From assembly GCF_017745095.1 (NCBI RefSeq), contig NZ_JAGHZZ010000003.1:186001-250000 (forward strand): a DNA stretch of 64,000 nt, given 5' to 3'. Shown in pieces: positions 1-10,107 of the stretch. The position numbers were made by a program, and so were the translations under genes. The stretch comes from Sporocytophaga sp. (GTDB lineage Bacteria; Bacteroidota; Bacteroidia; Cytophagales; Cytophagaceae). How positions within the stretch are numbered: position 1 is the stretch's first letter; the number at the start of each line of letters is the position of its first letter. The notes under the pieces were generated by a model, which was not told the origin of the DNA, did not search any database, and saw only the letters and a list, made by a program, of their open reading frames with translations.

Positions 1-295
1 CGAAATAAGTTTTGTCGCCGGCATAAGCTGCCATCAACATTCCATAGCCAATACCTTCAGATACTGTTTGATTGGGGGTATCGAATTTCACTCTGTATCT
101 ACCATCTCCGCAGGCGGCTGTCCAATTGGACTTCCAGACACTATAGTTAGATGAAGCATCCGAAGCATTTCTGTTTGTTGGCATTATACCATTGGGGTAA
201 ATTTTATTTTGGGGGAAAGGCATATTCTGCCCATTTGCATTCCAGACATTCCCCAGAATGGCCAGCGATAAAAAGAGTAAAATTTTTCTTTTCAT
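1..295 (-). CDS. Glycoside hydrolase family 8 (endoglucanase-type), partial
   Basis: The gene reads leftward from an ATG at 293-295 and runs off the window edge, so only about the first 98 residues are visible. The start MKRKILLFLSLAILG followed by NANGQ looks like a Sec signal peptide. The mature part contains the segment SEGIGYGMLMAAYAGDKTYF, which is the hallmark N-terminal region of GH8 enzymes, where the glutamate in SEGIGYG is the expected general acid. Family members cleave beta-1,4-glucans (cellulose, chitosan, xylan or lichenan). The exact substrate cannot be told from this fragment. Together with the GH9 enzyme at 52-55 kb it suggests a cellulose or hemicellulose degrader. Whether it carries a T9SS tail is not visible. 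Confidence 0.88.
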   Translation of the reverse strand, partial: MKRKILLFLSLAILGNVWNANGQNMPFPQNKIYPNGIMPTNRNASDASSNYSVWKSNWTAACGDGRYRVKFDTPNQTVSEGIGYGMLMAAYAGDKTYF

Positions 296-728
296 AGTTT
301 ATGTGTTTTTCATGCGGTAAAGAAACTATTACTTAAATGCAAAATCCGAAACCTGAATAAAGCTTATTTCGTATGCACCATCAAATCAAAAATATAAATA
401 TTTTGATAAAAAATTATAATTAAAAAACTCAACAATAACCTAAATTGTTAAAATTATAATTATAGCAATATTTTATTTTATTTTTTCAACAGCTTAAATA
501 ACTAGAAAAACATAGGGCAGCAGAGTCCTAATCCAGATTTTGTACAAAAATAAAATTCATTAAAAAGTACAACAAAAAAAATTTAGATGCTGTAACACTT
601 ATATTGAGATATCACTCAGAGAGGACTTAACATATAAATTACCTGCCATTTTTAAACACTTTGCATTTTTACAAAATCCAGTGCAAATTCAACTATAAAC
701 TATTGATTACAATTTCACCTGTAACTTC
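296..728. other. AT-rich intergenic region
   Basis: This stretch of about 430 bases lies between the divergent GH8 gene and the HAD-like gene. It is very rich in A and T and should hold promoters for both. I see no convincing ORF, strong hairpin or repeat in it. Confidence 0.5.
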
Positions 729-992
729 ATGACAATATCATTTGATCTGGATGACACACTAATTCCCGGAACTAAACTATTTGAAACTGAAAAGCGAAAT
801 ATCTTTCAAACGCTGACAGGCCAGGAAAAAATAAGGTTAGGAACGATCGCTCTATTTAAGGAATTACGCACGAGAGGACATACAATATGTATCTATACAA
901 CGTCATTACGGTCAATTGCAGGAATTAAACTAATGTTTTACTCTTATGGAATTCCTGTTGACAAAATAATTAACCAACAAAACATAATATGA
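729..992 (+). CDS. HAD-like hydrolase, N-terminal fragment (frameshifted)
   Basis: This 87-residue ORF opens with FDLDDTL, the HAD motif I with the nucleophilic aspartate, and includes IYTTS, which fits motif II. It stops just after IINQQ. The next ORF begins in the overlapping ATGA (989-992) and carries the remaining HAD motif. Inserting one A in the run at 979-982 would restore a single protein reading INQQKHNMTLKERQ through the junction. The whole protein would be about 145 residues, a small soluble phosphatase-like protein of unknown substrate. The split is either an assembly error or a real mutation; translational coupling through ATGA is a less likely alternative. Confidence 0.7.
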   Translation: MTISFDLDDTLIPGTKLFETEKRNIFQTLTGQEKIRLGTIALFKELRTRGHTICIYTTSLRSIAGIKLMFYSYGIPVDKIINQQNII

Positions 993-1165
993 CACTTAAA
1001 GAAAGGCAAACAATGGCTTCAAAGTTTCCTCCTTCATTTGACATAGACATTCATGTAGATGACTCTCCAGGCTTGAAAATTGAAGGGGATAGATTTCAGT
1101 TTAAAACGATCATCATTCATGAAAGTGATAAGAATTGGGTGAATACCATTCTGAATAGCTTATAA
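989..1165 (+). CDS. HAD-like hydrolase, C-terminal fragment
   Basis: This 58-residue ORF starts at the ATG overlapping the stop of the preceding fragment. It contains IDIHVDDSPGLK, the acidic HAD motif IV that binds the catalytic magnesium. It has no motif I of its own, so it cannot be a complete enzyme. It continues the same protein in another frame, as described for the N-terminal fragment. The natural product is probably one polypeptide covering 729-1165. A strong hairpin follows at 1193-1225. Confidence 0.6.
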   Translation: MTLKERQTMASKFPPSFDIDIHVDDSPGLKIEGDRFQFKTIIIHESDKNWVNTILNSL

Positions 1166-1192
1166 TATTTTTTCAGGGGTATCTTAAATTAA

Positions 1193-1225
1193 AAAGGGAG
1201 GTTATCCAATGGACAACCTCCCTTT
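1193..1225. terminator. Bidirectional intrinsic terminator
   Basis: AAAGGGAGGTT pairs perfectly with AACCTCCCTTT (11 bp, 11-base loop). It is flanked by T-rich sequence on both strands and lies between the convergent HAD-like gene and gcvP, so it can serve both. Confidence 0.8.
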
Positions 1226-1264
1226 ATTTTATCTTTACCCTTCTCTTAAAAAGATCTAAATGAT

Positions 1265-4162
1265 TTATTGAACCACTTCTTCATGTGAAGCATAATCTTC
1301 AACAGGAAGGCAAGTACAAACAAGATTTCTGTCACCATAAGCATTATCAATTCTGCTCACAGAAGGCCAGAATTTCCTGAGCCTGATCCAATCTATTGGG
1401 AATGCTGCTTTTTCTCTTGAATATGGTCTTGTCCATTTATCAGCCATGATTACCTCTGCTGTATGAGGAGCATGTTTAAGTACGTTATCTGCTTTATCAG
1501 CTTTTCCGTTTTCAATTTCTCTGATCTCTTCTCTTATCTGAATCATTGCTTCACAGAATCTGTCAAGTTCTTCTTTTGACTCGCTTTCAGTAGGCTCAAT
1601 CATTAGAGTCCCCGGAACCGGGAATGAAACAGTCGGAGCATGGAAACCATAATCCATTAATCTTTTTGCTATGTCTTCTACCTCAATACCCACTGTGTGT
1701 TTGAATTCTCTGCAATCAAGAATAAATTCGTGAGCACAACGACCTTTGGTATTGGTATATAATATTGGATAGAACTTCTCTAGTCTTGCCTTTATATAAT
1801 TTGCATTAAGAATTGCGTGCTGTGTCGAGCTCTTTAAGCCTTCAGCTCCCATCATCGCGATATATGCATATGAAATTGGCAATATGCTTGCACTACCCCA
1901 AGGTGCTGCAGAGACCGCATGAATAGCCTTTTCACCACCAGTTTTTACTATTGGATTTCCTGGAAGGAATGGTTTCAGATGAGCGGCCACTCCAATCGGT
2001 CCTACGCCTGGTCCACCACCACCATGCGGTATGCAGAATGTTTTATGAAGATTTAAATGACATACGTCTGCTCCGATATTTGCAGGACTGGTAAGCCCTA
2101 CCTGTGCATTCATGTTTGCTCCATCCATGTATACCTGTCCGCCTGCGTCATGAATAATCTGGCAAATCTCCTTGATACCTTCTTCAAAAACGCCGTGAGT
2201 AGATGGGTAAGTCACCATCAGCACACAAAGATTATTCTTGTATTGCTCTGCCTTACTTCTTAAGTCCGAGATATCAATATTCCCTTTTTCATCACATTTC
2301 ACAGTAACTACCTTCATTCCTGCCATTACAGCAGTAGCTGGGTTAGTACCATGAGCTGAGCTAGGAATCAATGCTACGTTTCTATGTGTTTCTCCTTTAT
2401 TTTCATAATAAGCTCTCACTACCATCAGGCCTGCATATTCTCCCTGAGCACCGGAGTTTGGCTGCAAGGATACACCTGCAAATCCAGTAATTTCAGAAAG
2501 CCAGGTCTCTAGGTTTGTAAAGATCTTCTTATAACCTTCTGCCTGAGATGCTGGAACAAACGGATGTATCTGACCTATTTTTTCCCAGGTCACTGGAATC
2601 ATCTCAGTAGTAGCATTTAGCTTCATAGTGCATGAACCTAATGAAATCATGGAATGAGCTAAAGAAAGATCTTTGTTTTCCAATCTCTTAAGATATCTCA
2701 GCATTTCATGCTCTGAATAGTAAGAGTTGAAGACAGGATGTTGAAGATAGGATGAAGTTCTTTCTAATCCAGGGAAAGTAATATCTACGTCTACAGAAAG
2801 TTTTGAAAGAACATCTTCAACCTTCTTCCCTTTTACTTCAGCAAATACAGAGATTATATCTTTTAATGCTGCAACATCTACAGTTTCGTCAAGCGTAATA
2901 AATGTGCTTGTTCCAGAATAACGGAAGTTGATTTCTTTGGTTTCTGCTATCTTCTTTACAGAATCAGTCAGGTTTCCTGTTTCAATCTTTAGCGTATCAA
3001 AGAATAACTTATTGGATTGATTGAACCCTAGATCTACAATGTTATTGTTCAGAACTTTAGTCAATCCTGCTACTTTCAACGCTATGTTTTTTAAGCCCTC
3101 AGGACCATGATAAACAGCATAGCTTCCTGCTATTACAGCAAGGAGTACCTGCGCTGTACAGATGTTGGAAGTTGCTTTTTCTCTTCTGATATGTTGCTCT
3201 CTTGTTTGCAAAGCCATACGAAAGGCATGCTTACCTTGAGCATCCACTGAAGCTCCGATAACTCTTCCCGGTATACTTCTTTTAAATTCATCTTTAGTAG
3301 CAAAATAAGCAGCATGCGGACCACCATATCCCATTGGTACGCCGAATCTTTGAGTTGAACCTACAACAACGTCCGCACCAAATTCACCCGGAGGTGTGAG
3401 AAGAGTAAGACTTAATAGATCTGCAGCAACACCAACCATTATGTCGTGTTTGTGCGCAGTATCAGTTAGATTTTTATAATTAATAACCTCACCATTGGCA
3501 TCAGGATATTGAAGTAAAATACCGAAGATATCAGTACCTAAAGCTTCAGGTGTATTTATATCACCAACCTTAAGAGTTATTCCTAGAGGAATAGATCTAG
3601 TTTTAAGAACATCTAAGGTTTGCGGGAAGCAATTTTCTGAAACGAAAAAAGTATTTGCATTCTTTTTTGAACCTGCACGGCCCGAATGCATAAGGTTCAT
3701 CGCTTCTGCAGCTGCCGTGCCTTCATCCAGAAGAGAAGCATTGGCAAGTTCCATTCCGGTCAGATCTGTAACCATTGTCTGATAGTTGATCAATGCTTCA
3801 AGTCTGCCTTGAGCGATCTCTGCCTGGTATGGAGTATAAGCAGTATACCATCCCGGATTTTCAAGAATATTTCTCAGAATAACCGGAGGTGTAATACAGC
3901 CATAATAACCTAATCCAATATATGATTTGTAGATTTTATTTTCATTTGCCAATGCACCGAAATGCTTAAGAAACTCAAATTCCGTTAGCGGCTCAGGAAG
4001 GCTAAGCTCTTTTTTCAGGCGAATAGACTCAGGGATGGTTTCGTTGATCAATTGATCCAGACTTTTAACGCCTATCAGATCCAGCATCTCCTTCTGATTA
4101 TTTTTAGAAGGTCCTATATGTCTTTCGTTAAAGCCTGATTTTTGGTTAAGGTTAATTTTCAT
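1265..4162 (-). CDS. gcvP: Glycine dehydrogenase (decarboxylating), P-protein
   Basis: This is the P-protein of the glycine cleavage system. It decarboxylates glycine with pyridoxal phosphate and passes the aminomethyl group to lipoyl H-protein. At 965 residues it is the full-length single-chain form, with an N-terminal half starting NERHIGPS and a C-terminal catalytic half. The PLP-binding lysine is K707 in [16 protein letters not shown]. The glycine-rich stretch [11 protein letters not shown] is intact. The ATG at 4160-4162 fits the family N-terminus. No gcvT or gcvH lies beside it, so the system genes are dispersed, as is common in Bacteroidetes. The gene is monocistronic and ends at a shared terminator. 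Confidence 0.97.
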   Translation of the reverse strand: MKINLNQKSGFNERHIGPSKNNQKEMLDLIGVKSLDQLINETIPESIRLKKELSLPEPLTEFEFLKHFGALANENKIYKSYIGLGYYGCITPPVILRNILENPGWYTAYTPYQAEIAQGRLEALINYQTMVTDLTGMELANASLLDEGTAAAEAMNLMHSGRAGSKKNANTFFVSENCFPQTLDVLKTRSIPLGITLKVGDINTPEALGTDIFGILLQYPDANGEVINYKNLTDTAHKHDIMVGVAADLLSLTLLTPPGEFGADVVVGSTQRFGVPMGYGGPHAAYFATKDEFKRSIPGRVIGASVDAQGKHAFRMALQTREQHIRREKATSNICTAQVLLAVIAGSYAVYHGPEGLKNIALKVAGLTKVLNNNIVDLGFNQSNKLFFDTLKIETGNLTDSVKKIAETKEINFRYSGTSTFITLDETVDVAALKDIISVFAEVKGKKVEDVLSKLSVDVDITFPGLERTSSYLQHPVFNSYYSEHEMLRYLKRLENKDLSLAHSMISLGSCTMKLNATTEMIPVTWEKIGQIHPFVPASQAEGYKKIFTNLETWLSEITGFAGVSLQPNSGAQGEYAGLMVVRAYYENKGETHRNVALIPSSAHGTNPATAVMAGMKVVTVKCDEKGNIDISDLRSKAEQYKNNLCVLMVTYPSTHGVFEEGIKEICQIIHDAGGQVYMDGANMNAQVGLTSPANIGADVCHLNLHKTFCIPHGGGGPGVGPIGVAAHLKPFLPGNPIVKTGGEKAIHAVSAAPWGSASILPISYAYIAMMGAEGLKSSTQHAILNANYIKARLEKFYPILYTNTKGRCAHEFILDCREFKHTVGIEVEDIAKRLMDYGFHAPTVSFPVPGTLMIEPTESESKEELDRFCEAMIQIREEIREIENGKADKADNVLKHAPHTAEVIMADKWTRPYSREKAAFPIDWIRLRKFWPSVSRIDNAYGDRNLVCTCLPVEDYASHEEVVQ

Positions 4163-4392
4163 AAACAGGATTCCAATTATGCTTTTCTATGTTGCAAAAG
4201 TACTCAATTTTAAAGTGAGATAATAAGCAAAAGAAAAGGGTGTGGATAACTATTACAGGGCCACTTTCCTGATTTCTTACTGATTATCAATAACTAAATA
4301 ATTACAATGATTTGAAAGAACCTTTTTAGCGTCCTTTCAATTATATTCATTAGTTTCTTTTTTTACGCCATGTCTATAATTAAATTTACCGA

Positions 4393-5958
4393 ATGAACAG
4401 ATTACTCATTATTTTCAGTCTTTTTACCTTCATGAACCAGGCCTTTGGCCAGGTTGCCACTTATGAAAAAACCATTACTGCCAATGACCTGTCCAAGCAT
4501 CTTCACATTCTGGCATCTGACAGTCTCGAAGGAAGAGAAACCGGTATGGCAGGCCAAAAGAAGGCTGCTGAATATATTAGAAACCACTTTCAACAACTTG
4601 GACTACAAGCCCCGGTAACTACCGACAATGGCCAAAAATCTTATTTTCAGAAATTTATCCTGGTAAAGAGAACCTGGGGGGATGTATATCTGAAAGTTGG
4701 AAAGGAAAAGAAAGTCTTTCTTAAAGACTTCTATGCCTACGGAGATATAAAAGTTCCTAAAGAGATAAAAGTTCCCGTAATCTTCGGAGGTTATGGAATT
4801 AATACTCCTGAATATTCGGATTACAGGAATAAGGATCTAAAAGGCAAGGCTGTAATAATATTTATGGGAGAGCCTGTAAAAGATGGAAAATCATTGGTAA
4901 CGGGTACAGCACAGGCTTCTGACTGGGGCAACGATTGGAGGAAAAAAGCTTCAGAGGCTAGAAAACTTGGAGCTCAGGAAGTTTTCATAATTGTAGGGAA
5001 TAATTTCAGTGATTATGAGACAAGACTGAATCAGCTGAAAAGCCACATCGCTCAGCCGTATCTTAGTTTCTCAGATAAGTTAAGAGGCGGAAGCGCTCTG
5101 TTTATCAGCACCAAACTTGCTTCTGAAATGCTTAAAACAACTGAGGAAGAACTTCTGGCCCAGAAGGAAGAAATAGCAAAAGCAGGTAATGATTATAACC
5201 CTTCGTTTAAGTCTGCAAAATTTTCATACAAAGCCGATGTCATTGAGTCTGCGGTAGAGACAGAAAATGTACTTGGCTTTATAGAAGGAACCGACAAAAA
5301 AGATGAGGTTGTAATACTTACTGCTCACTATGACCACCTTGGCATTGAAGGTGGCAAGACATATTATGGAGCAGATGATGATGGAAGCGGAACTGCTGCA
5401 CTACTTGAAATGGCAGAGGCTTTTGCACTCGCAAAGAAAAACGGACAAGGACCAAGAAGAAGTATTCTGATAATGCCTGTGACCGCAGAAGAGAAAGGGC
5501 TTATGGGGTCAGAGTTTTATACAGATCATCCTGTTTTCCCACTTAATAAAACCGTTGCAAATCTTAATGTAGACATGATCGGAAGGCTAGATGAAGATCA
5601 TGCCAACAACGAAAACTATGTGTATATCATTGGTAGTGACCGCCTTTCAACTGACCTTCACACAATTAATGAAAATGCTAATAAAAACGGTGTTCAATTA
5701 GACCTGGACTATAAATTTAACAGATTTGATGACCCAAACAGATTTTACTACAGATCTGATCACTATAACTTTGCGAAAAATAACATTCCGGTGATATTCT
5801 ATTTTAGTGGAGTGCACAAAGACTATCACCAGTCTACAGATACTGTAGATAAAATTCTTTTTGAAAAAGCTGCCAAAATTACAAGGTTAATCTTTGCAAC
5901 TGCATGGGAACTTGCCAATAGAGAGGAAAAAATTAAAGTTGACGGAGGAAAGAAATAA
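4393..5958 (+). CDS. Secreted M28 family zinc peptidase with PA domain
   Basis: The 521-residue protein starts with a signal peptide ending near QAFGQ and is probably periplasmic or exported. It is an aminopeptidase of the M28 type. The zinc-site motifs appear in order: LTAHYDHLG, GADDDGSGTAALLE, the catalytic glutamate in TAEEKGLMGSEFY, NVDMIGR, and a late histidine in SGVHKDYHQSTDT. Residues about 100-260 form a protease-associated (PA) insertion before the second half of the peptidase domain. The next gene starts 3 bases after its stop, so the two are probably co-transcribed. Substrate specificity cannot be read from sequence. Confidence 0.92.
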   Translation: MNRLLIIFSLFTFMNQAFGQVATYEKTITANDLSKHLHILASDSLEGRETGMAGQKKAAEYIRNHFQQLGLQAPVTTDNGQKSYFQKFILVKRTWGDVYLKVGKEKKVFLKDFYAYGDIKVPKEIKVPVIFGGYGINTPEYSDYRNKDLKGKAVIIFMGEPVKDGKSLVTGTAQASDWGNDWRKKASEARKLGAQEVFIIVGNNFSDYETRLNQLKSHIAQPYLSFSDKLRGGSALFISTKLASEMLKTTEEELLAQKEEIAKAGNDYNPSFKSAKFSYKADVIESAVETENVLGFIEGTDKKDEVVILTAHYDHLGIEGGKTYYGADDDGSGTAALLEMAEAFALAKKNGQGPRRSILIMPVTAEEKGLMGSEFYTDHPVFPLNKTVANLNVDMIGRLDEDHANNENYVYIIGSDRLSTDLHTINENANKNGVQLDLDYKFNRFDDPNRFYYRSDHYNFAKNNIPVIFYFSGVHKDYHQSTDTVDKILFEKAAKITRLIFATAWELANREEKIKVDGGKK

Positions 5959-5961
5959 CCA

Positions 5962-7029
5962 ATGACGCGAGCTTCATATTTAACAAACTTCAGCAATCCT
6001 TCCCTGGCCAGGAAAAGAGCGTCTTATATCAGAGAGATTACAGTCTCAAATCTAGAAAAGCATCTCAAAGACTTTGAAACGAATTTTTCAAAAAAAGGCG
6101 GTCATGTAATCTGGAGTACTACATATGATGATGCCCAGAATGAAATCATAAGGCTTGCAGAAAAATTTTCTCTCAAGAAGTTCAACATCTCTTCAAAAGC
6201 CGCAGCAAAGCTTCCTCAAAGCCTTTCAGGTAAGTTGGAGAATCTTGGTTTAGAAATAATCAGCAAAAAAAATCCGGTAACAGAAGAAAAACGGCTACTG
6301 AGTATTTCAGAAGCCAACTTTCTTATTTCTGAATCAGGAAATGCAATTATTACTGGTGATGCTATAAATTTCTTTGCAGCCGGTCAGGTTACTATACTTA
6401 TAGCCGACATCAACAAAGTGATTCCTTCAGGAAAGGATCTTCCTCTTTTCCTTGATTTTTTCCATTCCCCTGAGAAGCCACAACCATTTCAAATATTGTC
6501 CGGCCCATTATCACCAGCCCAGAGACTTATAGTAATTCTGGTAGATGGTGGTAAAACAGATCTTTTGCCAGATCCTTTAAAAAGGCAGCTTACCTCTTGC
6601 ATAGATTGCATGCAATGTGTTTCTGTCTGCCCGATAAATCAGGATGGTCAAGTAATACAGTTTCCTGTAAAGTCTATTATAACGCCTGACAAGGTAAATG
6701 TACAACATCCTGTTTATTCCTGCACACTTTGCGGAAATTGCAGCCTTGCATGTCCTGTTAAAATAGATCTTCAAACCTTGCTAATAATGAAAAGGAAAGA
6801 TGTATTTGCGACAGAGTCCAAAAAGAAACATGTCATCGTTAATATATTCAGGTTTGCAATGCTTAAAAGCAATATCAATAATAAAATTGGAGGAAAATTG
6901 AAGAAGTTGCTTTTAGGATTCCTTATAAAGGAAACTTGGGGCAAGCGAGGAGGGCTCCCCGACTCAACCCCAAGATCTTTCAACCAGCTATGGAAAGTTG
7001 TTAATAATTATTCAACCAGAAAACTATAA
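5962..7029 (+). CDS. LUD-domain iron-sulfur protein, LutB-like
   Basis: A 355-residue cytoplasmic protein with an N-terminal LUD domain (about residues 50-210) followed by two ferredoxin-like cysteine clusters, CIDCMQCVSVCP and CTLCGNCSLACP, which should hold two 4Fe-4S centres. The architecture is that of LutB/YkgF, a subunit of the L-lactate oxidation complex. It is shorter than typical LutB (about 470 residues), and no lutA or lutC is adjacent. It starts 3 bases after the M28 peptidase gene. A role in lactate oxidation or another electron transfer is an inference from the family. Confidence 0.85.
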   Translation: MTRASYLTNFSNPSLARKRASYIREITVSNLEKHLKDFETNFSKKGGHVIWSTTYDDAQNEIIRLAEKFSLKKFNISSKAAAKLPQSLSGKLENLGLEIISKKNPVTEEKRLLSISEANFLISESGNAIITGDAINFFAAGQVTILIADINKVIPSGKDLPLFLDFFHSPEKPQPFQILSGPLSPAQRLIVILVDGGKTDLLPDPLKRQLTSCIDCMQCVSVCPINQDGQVIQFPVKSIITPDKVNVQHPVYSCTLCGNCSLACPVKIDLQTLLIMKRKDVFATESKKKHVIVNIFRFAMLKSNINNKIGGKLKKLLLGFLIKETWGKRGGLPDSTPRSFNQLWKVVNNYSTRKL

Positions 7030-7127
7030 TACTAATATATGATATTGCCCGTTACAACGCTTTTTTTTTAGATTAATAAAAACATAATCTCGATTATTGT
7101 AAAATTTTATTAGTCAAAGTTAAAAGA

Positions 7128-8516
7128 TCATTTTTTAAACTTCCCTTTTGGGGCAGTTTTACCTTTTGGTCCTGCTTTATCTCTCGGCCCTGCGGATTTG
7201 CCTTTAACATCTTTTTTCCCCTTCTGCATATTGCTTTTTTTAGCAGAATCCTTTTTTCCTGGAAATTCTTTTCTCGGATGTTTTTTCTCGTGAAATGCAC
7301 CTTTAAATTCAGGATTGAGTCTCTTTTTAAGATCATCCAATTCCCGATCCATTGTCTGTTTCTCTTCGAATGGAGTTTCTTCTATTATAACTTTATCCGG
7401 AATTTCTTTGACAGAAATATTTTTACGTATGAGTTTTTCAATTTGCTCGATGTGGTAAGCTTCATTAGGCAAAGCAAATGTAATGGCAACGCCACTTTCA
7501 CTCGCCCTTCCTGTTCTTCCTACCCTATGTACATAGTCTTCATAGATAAGAGGTACATCAAAATTGATTACATGGCTCACTTTGGAAACATCTATCCCCC
7601 TAGCAGCCACATCAGTCCCCACAAGTATCCTTACATTCCCTTCTTTAAATGCGTCTATTGAATTGATGCGGGTGTTCTGCCCTTTGTTTGCATGAATGAC
7701 CCTGACTTCCGTGTAAATTTTCCTTTCAATAAATTTGAATACATTTTCTGCTGTTTCCTTTGTCTTCACGAAAATGATGACTCTGGTTAACTCCTGATTT
7801 CTTAATAAGTGCCCAAGAAGGTTTATTTTAGTTTTAAAATTGGGAACTTTATATAGTTCCTGTTCGATCGCTTCAACAGTAGTGGCCTGAGGAGCCACTT
7901 CTATTTTCATAGGATACTCCAGAAATTCTTCTGTCAATGCTTCAACCTTGGCAGGCATTGTTGCTGAAAACAATAAATTTTGCCGCTTGGTCGGCACCAC
8001 TTCAAGGATTTGCCTGATCTGGGGCATAAATCCCATATCCATCATTTTATCGGCTTCATCCAGTATGAGCGTCTTAATTTCTTTTACAACAAGCTCTTTG
8101 GCCCTGTACAAATCCATAAACCTTCCCGGAGTACCTACGATAACGTCCACCCCTTTCCTGATTTCTTCAATTTGCTGCTTAGAACCAATTCCTCCGAAGA
8201 CAGCCACTGTTCTGATGTCCGTATATTTTGCCAGCTTTTTAATCTCTTCATTGATCTGGATCCCCAGCTCCCTGGTCGGCGCCAGGATCAATGCTTTAGG
8301 ATTCATTCCCTGCGCATATTTTATTTTCATCAGCAATGGCAACAGATAAGCAGCCGTTTTGCCAGTACCGGTCTGCGCAATGCCCAGAATATCATGTCCT
8401 GCCATAATCTGTGGAATCGCCTTCTCCTGGATTTCAGTCGGTTTTTCATAACCGGCATCTTCAATGGCGCTAAGTAGTTGCTTATTAAGCTTTAAATTTT
8501 CAAATAAATTGGACAT
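7128..8516 (-). CDS. DEAD-box ATP-dependent RNA helicase
   Basis: All helicase motifs are present in order: the Q-motif region FENLKLNKQLL, AQTGTGKT (I), PTRELG (Ia), TPGRF (Ib), DEAD (II), SAT (III), IIFVKTK (IV), VGTDVAARGID (V) and HRVGRTGR (VI). The last 80 or so residues are a highly basic lysine/glycine/proline tail, as in RhlE-type helicases that act on ribosomal or cold-stress RNA. At 462 residues it is normal in size. It is divergent from pyrC with a 71-base shared upstream region. The exact RhlE/DeaD/CshA subclass is not certain. Confidence 0.95.
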   Translation of the reverse strand: MSNLFENLKLNKQLLSAIEDAGYEKPTEIQEKAIPQIMAGHDILGIAQTGTGKTAAYLLPLLMKIKYAQGMNPKALILAPTRELGIQINEEIKKLAKYTDIRTVAVFGGIGSKQQIEEIRKGVDVIVGTPGRFMDLYRAKELVVKEIKTLILDEADKMMDMGFMPQIRQILEVVPTKRQNLLFSATMPAKVEALTEEFLEYPMKIEVAPQATTVEAIEQELYKVPNFKTKINLLGHLLRNQELTRVIIFVKTKETAENVFKFIERKIYTEVRVIHANKGQNTRINSIDAFKEGNVRILVGTDVAARGIDVSKVSHVINFDVPLIYEDYVHRVGRTGRASESGVAITFALPNEAYHIEQIEKLIRKNISVKEIPDKVIIEETPFEEKQTMDRELDDLKKRLNPEFKGAFHEKKHPRKEFPGKKDSAKKSNMQKGKKDVKGKSAGPRDKAGPKGKTAPKGKFKK

Positions 8517-8539
8517 GATCTATTATAGCAATATTATTG

Positions 8540-8570
8540 TTGCCCCAAGATGAAGCAGGTTGTATCTTGT
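8540..8570 (+). promoter_or_regulatory. Putative pyrC promoter
   Basis: TTG at 8540-8542 is followed after 20 bases by TATCTTGT, close to the Bacteroidetes -7 element TAnnTTTG. It lies 17 bases upstream of the pyrC start, giving a very short leader. Confidence 0.45.
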
Positions 8571-8587
8571 GACAAATATTTTCAAGA

Positions 8588-9928
8588 ATGAAAAAAATAC
8601 TTATCCTCAATGCAAATATAGTAAATGAAGGGCGTATCTCTTCAGGTGATGTTTTTATAGAAAACGGATTTATAGCAGAAATTGGCAAAAACCTATCTTC
8701 CAAACCGGCAGATAAAGTAATCGATGCGAAGGGGAAGTATCTGATTCCAGGCGTTATAGATGACCAGGTTCATTTCAGAGAACCGGGTTTAACCCATAAA
8801 GCAACTATTTATTCTGAAGCTAAAGCAGCTGTTGCAGGCGGTATTACCTCTTTCATGGAAATGCCTAATACTGTTCCTAATACATTAACTCAGGAATTAT
8901 TGGCAGAAAAATATGCAAGAGCTTCACAAACTTCCTTAGCCAATTATTCTTTTTTCATGGGTGTTTCAAATGACAACTTAAAGGAAGCTTTGAAAACAGA
9001 TCCTAGAAATGTCTGCGGATTAAAAGTCTTTATGGGGTCTTCTACCGGCAATATGTTGGTTGACAATGAAAAGACGCTTGAAGAAATATTTAAAAATGCT
9101 GGCATGCTCATCGCTACACATTGTGAAGATGAACAAACGATTCTGAAAAACACTGCATTGGCAAAGGAAAAATATGGAGAAAATCCATCTGCTTTTATCC
9201 ATCCTATTATAAGAAATGAAGAAGCTTGTTATAAATCTTCTTCTATGGCTGTTAGTTTGGCCAAAAAATTTAATTCAAGATTGCACATACTTCATATCTC
9301 TACAGAAGAAGAGATTAGCCTCTTTGACAATACCAAACCATTAAGTGAAAAAAGAATTACGGCTGAGGTCTGTGTGCATCATTTGTGGTTTGACAGCAGA
9401 GATTATGACAGACTTGGGACCAAGATAAAATGGAACCCTGCGGTAAAAGAAAAAAGGCACAAAGAAGCCCTTTTTAAGGCTATGCTTGATGATCATCTTG
9501 ATATTATCGCTACAGACCACGCCCCTCACACAATAGAAGAGAAAAGTCAGAACTATTGGAAAGCACCGTCAGGTGGTCCTTTGGTTCAGCATAGTCTCAA
9601 TGCAATGCTTGAATTTTACAAACAAGGTAAAATCAGTCTGGAAAAAATAGTTGAAAAGATGTCTCACAATCCTGCCATTTGCTTCCAGATAGAAAAGAGA
9701 GGATATATCAAGGAAGGTTATTGGGCAGATCTGGCCCTAGTGGACCTAGATACATCTTATGAAGTAGCCAAAAACAACATTTTATACCAATGCGGTTGGT
9801 CTCCTTTTGAGGGAGTAAATTTTCATTCTAAGGTTACTCATACCTTCGTAAGTGGAAATCTTGTGTATGAAGAGGGAAAATTTGACGAAAGTAACTTCGG
9901 CAAACGACTATCATTCAGCAGAGTATAA
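8588..9928 (+). CDS. pyrC: Dihydroorotase
   Basis: The enzyme closes carbamoyl-aspartate to dihydroorotate in pyrimidine synthesis. The 446-residue amidohydrolase shows DDQVHFREPG near residue 58, the carbamylated lysine in CGLKVFMGSSTG, metal histidines in ATHCEDE and LHILHIS, and the catalytic aspartate in ATDHAPH. The usual HxH metal pair is QxH here, which I recall as typical of Bacteroidetes dihydroorotases such as that of Porphyromonas gingivalis. An allantoinase-like role is a less likely alternative. pyrB and pyrR are elsewhere in this window (47-49 kb), so the pathway genes are scattered. The gene is probably transcribed alone. Confidence 0.93.
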   Translation: MKKILILNANIVNEGRISSGDVFIENGFIAEIGKNLSSKPADKVIDAKGKYLIPGVIDDQVHFREPGLTHKATIYSEAKAAVAGGITSFMEMPNTVPNTLTQELLAEKYARASQTSLANYSFFMGVSNDNLKEALKTDPRNVCGLKVFMGSSTGNMLVDNEKTLEEIFKNAGMLIATHCEDEQTILKNTALAKEKYGENPSAFIHPIIRNEEACYKSSSMAVSLAKKFNSRLHILHISTEEEISLFDNTKPLSEKRITAEVCVHHLWFDSRDYDRLGTKIKWNPAVKEKRHKEALFKAMLDDHLDIIATDHAPHTIEEKSQNYWKAPSGGPLVQHSLNAMLEFYKQGKISLEKIVEKMSHNPAICFQIEKRGYIKEGYWADLALVDLDTSYEVAKNNILYQCGWSPFEGVNFHSKVTHTFVSGNLVYEEGKFDESNFGKRLSFSRV

Positions 9929-9945
9929 TTTAATGAAATATTTTA

Positions 9946-9976
9946 TTGGAAATTAAATTTCGTTCTTATATCTTTG
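9946..9976 (+). promoter_or_regulatory. Promoter of tRNA-His
   Basis: TTG (9946-9948), a 20-base spacer and TATCTTTG (9969-9976) match the Bacteroidetes sigma-A consensus exactly. The element ends 17 bases before the tRNA. Confidence 0.75.
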
Positions 9977-9993
9977 CACACCTAAAGTAAAAC

Positions 9994-10068
9994 GGTGGCC
10001 ATAGTTCAGTTGGTTAGAACATCAGATTGTGGTTCTGAGGGTCGTGGGTTCGAGTCCCATTGGCCACC
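9994..10068 (+). tRNA. tRNA-His (GTG)
   Basis: The cloverleaf is complete: acceptor stem GTGGCCA/TGGCCAC, D arm with AGTTGGTTAGA, anticodon stem TCAGA/TCTGA with loop TTGTGGT (anticodon GTG), and T loop GGTTCGAGTCC. The extra G at 9994 pairs with the discriminator C at 10068, the identity feature of tRNA-His. The CCA end is not encoded. Confidence 0.98.
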
Positions 10069-10080
10069 CTTAAAAAGTTA

Positions 10081-10107
10081 AAGCGACTCAAAAAGTCGCT
10101 TTTTTTA
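10081..10107 (+). terminator. Intrinsic terminator after tRNA-His
   Basis: AAGCGACT and AGTCGCTT form an 8-bp stem with loop CAAAA, followed by a T run. Confidence 0.88.

Noticed and set aside
7050-7068. Short CGTT/AACG hairpin followed by T8
   Set aside because: The stem is only 4 bp with a 2-base loop, too weak to call a terminator.
7980-8477. 165-residue plus-strand ORF
   Set aside because: Antisense shadow of the DEAD-box helicase, which has all motifs.
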